Below, piece by piece: positions 5,948-10,000 of a stretch of 10,000 nt of DNA (position 1 is the first letter of the stretch; every line of letters starts with the position of its first letter). The notes under the pieces were generated by a model. It made no database searches. It worked only from the letters and a program-made list of their open reading frames with translations, and was not told the origin of the DNA. A program made the translations under genes and the position numbers. The DNA is from Halisarca cf. caerulea (taxonomy: Eukaryota > Porifera > Demospongiae > Chondrillida > Halisarcidae): NCBI GenBank assembly GCA_963170055.1, contig CAUJGJ010000336.1:1473423-1483422 (forward strand), read 5' to 3'.

Positions 5948-8814
5948 TGCACTACCTTAATGTCTTGCTCTACTCCAGAACCTTCCACTTCAAGCTCTAT
6001 CCTGATGCATCCATATTCTCCAATGACTTCAAGCTTGGAGTGAATGGCCGCCCTCAGCGCAATGCTGACATGACTGTGTACTACTCAGGAAAAGCTGTGG
6101 GTATGTGTGTGTGTTTGTAATGATGTTTCCTCCCCATCTCCAACCATGCATGGAGTGGTCTCCCTCACTTTCAGGTGATCCCGGTACATCCATCAGAGGT
6201 GATGTCTCTCACGGTGTGTTTGTTGGAACCATCACTACTCCTGATGAAGAGTATCATATCGAACCAGCCTCCCATCATTTCAAAGAAGAACAATCGTTCC
6301 ACTCTGTTATCTATCGTAGCTCAGATGTGAGGTTTGATGCACTCAAGGGGAAGACCTGCGGTCTATCAGACCATGCCATTGTAAAGAAAATGGCTGAGGA
6401 TCAAAGGAAGGCTGTCCATGAGACAGACCCTGCTGTGAGTGTGTATGCATGAGGACTGTTGATAGTGTTCATAGAGCCTCCTGCAGCAAAGATAGCCAAG
6501 TTCGTACCTATGTGCGTAGGTACAGGCTGCGTTCCTAGCAAGTTTTAATAACAAGTGTGATCAATGTGTGTCATAAGAAAGCTACCACTTGGTGAAGAAA
6601 ATCATGTATGACGTATGTATATGAGTTGTCTGTGTCTGAAACGTATACACTCGAGTGACTACTGTAGTCTGCGTATTGTGAATTGAAGGAATGAGAATAG
6701 CTCCATGTTGGTACATGTCTAGGAATGATTTTTTTCCAAGAAAAATTAACCATATTATTAAACAGATACAAACGGGATATACTGTATATAAGAATGGAGT
6801 ACACACATACATACATAGTTTGAACAATACTAATGTTCAAAAATAGCTGTATACACTTGAAATATTTCAGCGGAGTAGATCCGTGGTACTGGTGTAGGAA
6901 TGAAGTAGTAGATCCGTGGTACTGGTGTAGGAATGAAGCAGTAGATCCGTGGTACTGGTGTAGGAATGAAGTAGTAGATCTGTGGTACTGGTGTAGGAAT
7001 GAAGTAGTAGATCCATGGTACTGGTGTAGGAATGAAGCAGTAGATCTGTGGTACTGGTGTAGGAATGAAGCAGTAGATCCGTGGTACTGGTGTAGGAATG
7101 AAGTAGTAGATCCGTGGTACTGGTGTAGGAATGAAGTAGTAGATCCATGGTACTGGTGTAGGAATGAAGTAGTAGATCCATGGTACTGGTGTGGGAATGA
7201 AGTAGTAGATCCGTGGTACTGGTGTAGGAATGAAGTAGTAGATCCGTGGTACTGGTGTAGGAATGAAGTAGTAGATCCATGGTACTGGTGTAGGAATGAA
7301 GTAGTAGATCCGTGGTACTGGTGTAGGAATGAAATAGGCACAAAGTAAAAAGCCTTCCAATAAAACTCATGACAATGGGTTATGATTACAGCACTGAACT
7401 TTAAAGAGGAGTTGGTGACACCGTGTTTAAGACTTTGTGGTACATATTCATGAAAATCCTTCCACTCCTCAGAGTCACACTGTGCACAAGAGACAAAGTC
7501 CCAATCGTAGGCTAACAAGATGCAAGCTGTTCCTGATTGGTGACCAGAGGTTCTATGAGGCTGTCTCTACGTCATCGTTCACCGAAGCACAGCGAGTGAC
7601 GCAGGCGAAGGCTTTCCTCTCCAGAACTGTGGCCAGAGTCAACACAATCTACGAAGGAACTGTGTTTTACAATAACGTGCCTAATGGCATTGGATTCGAA
7701 ATTGCTCAAATTGAGATAATCACTCAGGATACTGGGTTTTTTGCTTCAGAATTCATTGGTGTTCAGGCCTTTCTTGAGAGACACTCGCGACCGCAAAGCG
7801 GAGATCAACCATTCTCCGTTCACTTTCCTTCCTTCTGTGCTGTCCACAGGTTCACCTACCGTGATTTTTCCAATGGTGTCCTAGGTCTGGCATATGTTGC
7901 ACAGCAAGGTACTACCGGGGGGATATGTTCCGCCAGCCTCAACACTGGAATAGTTTCTCTTCTTAACTTTGGTCGTCGCATCCCTGAAAATATCAACCAG
8001 TTGACATTTGCTCATGAGCTTGGACACAACTTTGGATCTGGAGTGAGTGTGTGTATATTTAGAAGTTTGTAGACGCATGTGCCTGTATTCCAGCTGGTTG
8101 TTTATGTAGGGTGGAACAATAGTACACCTCTCGGACCGGGAAAAATATTCCTATATCCGAAATATTCAATTATCTCAAATGAAGTGTATTGGCTTGTACA
8201 GTGAAACCTCTCTAAACCGAACCCTCTGTATTCTGAAACCCTCTCTAAACTGGACATGTTTTCAAGTCCTGCTCTCTATATTTGCTGTACATACAGAACC
8301 TCTCTAATCTGGGAACCTCTCTAAACTGAACCATTTCTTTGGTCCCAAGGGTGCTCGGTTTAGAGAAGTTACACTGTATATATGAAATGGGTATTAGAAA
8401 CTATTTTGGTTTATCCGCAATATTCCTTTAAGTGCTACACTATTGAGAGTGTTTCACTGAGCATATAAATGTAGGTAGAAGATTCCCTTCTTCCATTTTA
8501 GCACATTGTTGATTTGATCGATAATCAAACACACACACGCTGTCCCACTATACTGATAACAGTATTTACATATGTATCTGTACAAACCTCTTCTAAATTG
8601 AAGTCACGTCTGTACACCCTCTAGCACGACATGAGGGCTGATGCTACCTGCTCTCCTGGAAGCAATGGAGGAAGTGGAGGAAACTTTATAATGTTTGAGA
8701 GCTCCTCTTCTGGAAATGACCTCAACAACGACAACTTCTCTCCTTGCAGTAGGACTTCCATGGAAGCTATCATTAGTGGTCGAGCACAAGTTGGACCTAG
8801 ACCTTGTTTCATTG
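5303..8814 (+). CDS. ADAM10: ADAM10-like metalloprotease, 5' part of a spliced gene (6 exons, 3' incomplete)
   Basis: This gene encodes a type I membrane sheddase of the ADAM10/Kuzbanian family, which in other animals cleaves Notch and other surface proteins near the membrane. Joining 5303-5357, 5614-5758, 5979-6100, 6175-6434, 7473-8042 and 8625-8814 gives one frame of 447 codons plus one base, and phases match at all five junctions. Domain order is signal peptide (residues 1-18), prodomain (about 19-210) with the switch cysteine C169, and catalytic domain from about C211 with H375, E376, H379 and H385 in HELGHNFGSGHD and Met-turn M407. Family hallmarks include DFSNGVLGLAYV, GGIC, SLNTGI and NDLNNDNFSPCS. 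Family members are about 750 residues, so the disintegrin, Cys-rich, transmembrane and tail regions are missing and should lie to the right. Introns are 256, 220, 74, 1038 and 582 nt. ADAM10 fits better than ADAM17 because of the FGSGHD and GVLGLA context. Splice sites are inferred, not confirmed by transcripts. Confidence 0.93.
5614..5758 (+). CDS. ADAM10: ADAM10-like exon 2: N-terminal prodomain
   Basis: This exon encodes residues 19-66 plus two bases, including PLNDFIGHFEALTYNENDL, which resembles the start of ADAM10 prodomains (PLN-I-H-E-L-YN). It follows a TCGCGTGCAG acceptor. The 3' end is placed at GACAA|GTGTGT because the two leftover bases join A of exon 3 to give Lys and keep the prodomain frame. 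The donor is therefore the first GT of a long (GT)n tract. Slippage to a GT six bases further on would add two residues and cannot be excluded. Confidence 0.88.
5759..5950. repeat. (GT)n microsatellite filling intron 2
   Basis: GT dinucleotides run almost unbroken from the first base of intron 2, leaving only 28 bp of ordinary sequence before the acceptor at 5978. Interruptions are CTG, TTTG, TATG, GCG and GCATG. Confidence 0.97.
5979..6100 (+). CDS. ADAM10: ADAM10-like exon 3: prodomain
   Basis: The exon follows a TCTACTCCAG acceptor and encodes TFHFKLYPDASIFSNDFKLG and on to VYYSGKAV. This matches the ADAM10 prodomain pattern F-L-----SLFS-DFK followed by a short Y-G element. It ends at GCTGTGG|GTATGTG and is phase 1. 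The leftover G completes a Gly codon with GT of exon 4. The intron that follows is only 74 nt. Confidence 0.9.
6175..6434 (+). CDS. ADAM10: ADAM10-like exon 4: C-terminal prodomain with cysteine switch
   Basis: This exon encodes residues 109-194. SHGVFVGTITTPDEEYHIEP and FHSVIYRSSDV are diagnostic of the ADAM10 prodomain. The single cysteine in KTCGLSDHAI (C169) sits where the ADAM10 switch cysteine is expected, holding the protease latent by coordinating the zinc. The acceptor is CACTTTCAG|GTGATC and the donor GACCCTGCT|GTGAGTGTG, phase 0. Retention of the following intron would end the protein at TGA 6450-6452, six codons past the exon. Confidence 0.92.
6875..7336. repeat. 33-bp minisatellite, 14 copies, in intron 4
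   Basis: The unit contains GTAGATCCGTGGTACTGG and continues TGTAGGAATGAA. Fourteen copies are in perfect 33-bp register from 6875. Variants are GATCC(G/A)TGG versus GATCTGTGG, GAAGTA versus GAAGCA, and one TGTGGG. The array makes up nearly half of the 1038-nt intron. Because 33 is divisible by three and the unit lacks stops in several frames, both strands show long repetitive ORFs. These are artefacts. Confidence 0.97.
7473..8042 (+). CDS. ADAM10: ADAM10-like exon 5: cleavage site and most of the catalytic domain
   Basis: This exon encodes residues 195-384. It opens after CACTCCTCAG with a basic stretch, VHKRQSPNRRLTRC. The propeptide is probably removed after RRLTR (R210), a minimal RXXR site rather than a strong RXKR furin site. 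The reprolysin fold follows: CKLFLIGD as the first strand, RDFSNGVLGLAYV, GGIC, SLNTGIVSLLNFG, and LTFAHELGHNFGSG at the end. Between IGVQAFLE and FTYRDF it is about nine residues longer than the vertebrate protein as I recall it. The donor is GGA|GTGAGTG, phase 0, inside the zinc motif. The acceptor could instead be two bases later, but that breaks the phase. Confidence 0.93.
8199..8376. mobile_element. Pogo/Tigger-like MITE in intron 5
   Basis: The ends are CAGTGAAACCTCTCTAAACC and, inverted, CAGTGTAACTTCTCTAAACC. The 22-bp arms, including the following GA, match at 20 positions. TA flanks both sides (8197-8198 and 8377-8378). The CAGT..AACCTC..CCGA terminus resembles pogo/Tigger-family ends. 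The interior repeats ACCTCTCTAA(A/T)CT words at about 8242, 8300 and 8321, as if copied from the arms. No transposase is present. Confidence 0.7.
8625..8814 (+). CDS. ADAM10: ADAM10-like exon 6: third zinc ligand and Met-turn
   Basis: After the ACCCTCTAG acceptor the exon starts with CAC GAC (H385, D386), supplying the third zinc-binding His and the Asp that follows it in ADAMs. Then come CSPGSNGGSGGNFIMFE with the Met-turn, and NDLNNDNFSPCS, close to the ADAM10 consensus for the end of the catalytic domain. It ends in RPCFI plus one base. ATTG|GTGTGT is the best donor, since translation beyond it becomes Val-Cys from the (GT)n tract. No disintegrin exon is recognisable up to 10000. Confidence 0.88.
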
Positions 8815-8831
8815 GTGTGTGTGTGTGTGTA

Positions 8832-8863
<32 letters not shown>

Positions 8864-8878
8864 TGTATGTGTGTATGT

Positions 8879-8935
<57 letters not shown>

Positions 8936-9015
8936 CGTGTGTACGTGCACGTGTGTGTGCGTGTGTGTACGTGCGTGCGTGTGTCTGTCTGTGTGCATGT
9001 ATGTATGCATACATG
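8815..9015. repeat. (GT)n microsatellite starting at the exon 6 donor
   Basis: GT repeats begin at the proposed splice donor and grade into GTAC/GCGT/CATG-rich sequence by about 8935-9015. All Cys-Val or His-Thr frames here are spurious. Confidence 0.95.
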
Positions 9016-9170
9016 TGTATGTGAGTGGACATACACATGTATGCACTTATGAACTGTTACATGCATGGACATATGTTCATGTTTATGTACTTCTCAGTAA
9101 TTTTGAATGTCAGTGTCTCCTCTTTCCACAGTATATTTGCCATTTCCTTTACATAACTCTCATAACTAAT

Positions 9171-9360
9171 CTGTGGCCCTCCCAGCTTGGGAAAGGTACA
9201 GAAGGTTGCCTGCTTGGCCCTTCAAGCTTACCTGTGGCCCTCCCAGCTTGGGAATTGTACAGGGTTTAAGGTAGCCCACTTAGCCCTTCTAGCCAATCTG
9301 TGACCTTCCCTAGCTCAGAAATTGTACTGAAGATTGCCCTAGTATTCACTCTAATAGTAC
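9171..9360. repeat. Imperfect 61-66 bp repeat, three copies
   Basis: CTGTGGCCCTCCCAGCTTGG at 9171 recurs at 9232 and, diverged, at 9298 (CTGTGACCTTCCCTAGCTC). Each is followed by a GTAC(A/T)G(A/G) and GCC(C/T) pattern. It lies in presumed intron 6. Confidence 0.75.
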
Positions 9361-9418
9361 TTTACGAGCTAGTGTTCTGGTACAATTTTCTGCCAAAAGC
9401 TCAGTATGAGCAAAATGA

Positions 9419-9593
9419 CATAACACCTCATTTATCCAACCCTTTGCTGTGAAGCCCCGCCACTAAGTAGTGTACAATCTACCTACCATGATTTATCCAA
9501 CACCTGGTTTATCCAACACCTGGTTTACCCAACACCTGATTTATCTGAACATTTTATGAGGAACAGATGTGGTTGGATAACGAGCACCCACTG
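9419..9593. mobile_element. Possible MITE-like element with internal 16-bp repeats
   Basis: The right end, read on the minus strand, is CAGTGGGTGCTCGTTATCCA. The left end near 9419-9441 shares CTC-TTATCCAACC with it but is diverged. Inside, TTATCCAACACCTGGT occurs in exact 16-bp register at 9493, 9509, 9525 and 9541 (the last two diverged), and its core TTATCCAAC is shared with both ends. The target duplication is unclear. Confidence 0.45.
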
Positions 9594-9650
9594 TGTACAA
9601 TGTGCCCAAGTTTAGCCTCATTACAGCAGCAGCTTCCTGTCCACTATCTG

Positions 9651-10000
9651 CCAGGGGTGGGTGATGGATGGTCTAGCATGCCATACTACTAACTACCAGG
9701 GGCGGGTGGTGGACGGTCTAGCATGCCATACTACTAACTACCAGGGGTGGGTGGTGGATGGTCTAGCATACCATACTACTAACTACCAGGGGTGGGTGGT
9801 GGATGGTCTAGCATGCCATACTACTAACTACCAGGGGCGGGTGGTGGACGGTCTAGCATGCCATACTACTAACTACCAGGGGCGGGTGATGGATGGTCTA
9901 GCATGCCAGACTACTAACTACCAGGGGTGGGAGGTGGACAGTCTAGCATGCCATACTACTAACTACCAGGGGTGGGTGGTGGACAGTCTAGCATGCCAGA
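9651..10000. repeat. 45-bp VNTR continuing beyond the window
   Basis: CCAGGGG(T/C)GGGTGGTGGA begins at 9651 and recurs every 45 bp, about 7.8 copies to the right edge. Variable sites (TGG/CGG, GATGG/GACGG/GACAG, CCATAC/CCAGAC) give each copy an identity. It lies in presumed intron 6 of the ADAM10-like gene. Confidence 0.95.

Noticed and set aside
6571..7518. 315-codon minus-strand ORF and overlapping 167-176 codon frames
   Set aside because: They are generated by the 33-bp minisatellite in intron 4. They also overlap ADAM10 exon 5 on the other strand at 7473-7518.
7841..7850. TGTCCACAG|G acceptor-like word inside exon 5
   Set aside because: The frame is open and matches ADAM10 on both sides, so no intron is needed here.
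9116..9133. TCTCCTCTTTCCACAG acceptor that could start exon 7
   Set aside because: With phase 1 the frame reaches TAA after about a dozen codons and shows none of the cysteines of the disintegrin domain.

Overview
The window is invertebrate metazoan nuclear DNA. It has spliced genes with canonical GT-AG introns, many (GT)n, (ACAT)n and homopolymer tracts, several minisatellites, and short TA-flanked inverted-repeat elements of pogo/Tc1-mariner type. A demosponge is my best guess from this style together with the divergent ADAM10 sequence, but that is an inference and no taxonomic marker is present.

The one secure gene is the 5' part of an ADAM10-like membrane metalloprotease (Kuzbanian type) on the plus strand. 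Six exons can be assembled with matching phases: 5303-5357, 5614-5758, 5979-6100, 6175-6434, 7473-8042 and 8625-8814. They encode 447 complete codons plus one base: signal peptide, prodomain with a cysteine switch, a basic cleavage region, and the catalytic domain with HELGHNFGSGH and a Met-turn. Intron 5 splits the zinc motif. The disintegrin, Cys-rich, transmembrane and cytoplasmic parts must lie beyond position 10000.

Layout: 1-1050 is non-coding or unassigned, with degenerate repeats. 1054-1593 is a TA-flanked inverted-repeat element filled with a 90-bp tandem array. 1600-2440 is simple-sequence DNA ending in a long (GT)n tract. 2440-3250 is mostly unassigned but has a good candidate signal-peptide exon on the minus strand (3097-3040), suggesting a second, divergent secreted-protein gene. 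3276-3340 has a C-tract facing a G-quadruplex-like tract. 3503-3666 is another inverted-repeat element. 3804-3926 is an (ACAT)n region. About 4035-4364 is a 54-bp tandem array built on a CAGTGAAACC-type end. 4440-4526 is a poly-G minisatellite. 4530-5302 is the ADAM10 upstream region. From 5303 on, all repeats are intronic: (GT)n in introns 2 and 6, a 33-bp minisatellite in intron 4, an inverted-repeat element in intron 5, and in presumed intron 6 a 61-66 bp repeat, a further element and a 45-bp VNTR that runs off the window.

The most unusual patterns are these: (a) GT-rich sequence begins at or within about 15 nt of five of the six 5' splice sites, and two donors are literally the first GT of a long microsatellite; (b) several TIR elements carry internal tandem arrays whose units resemble their own terminal repeats.
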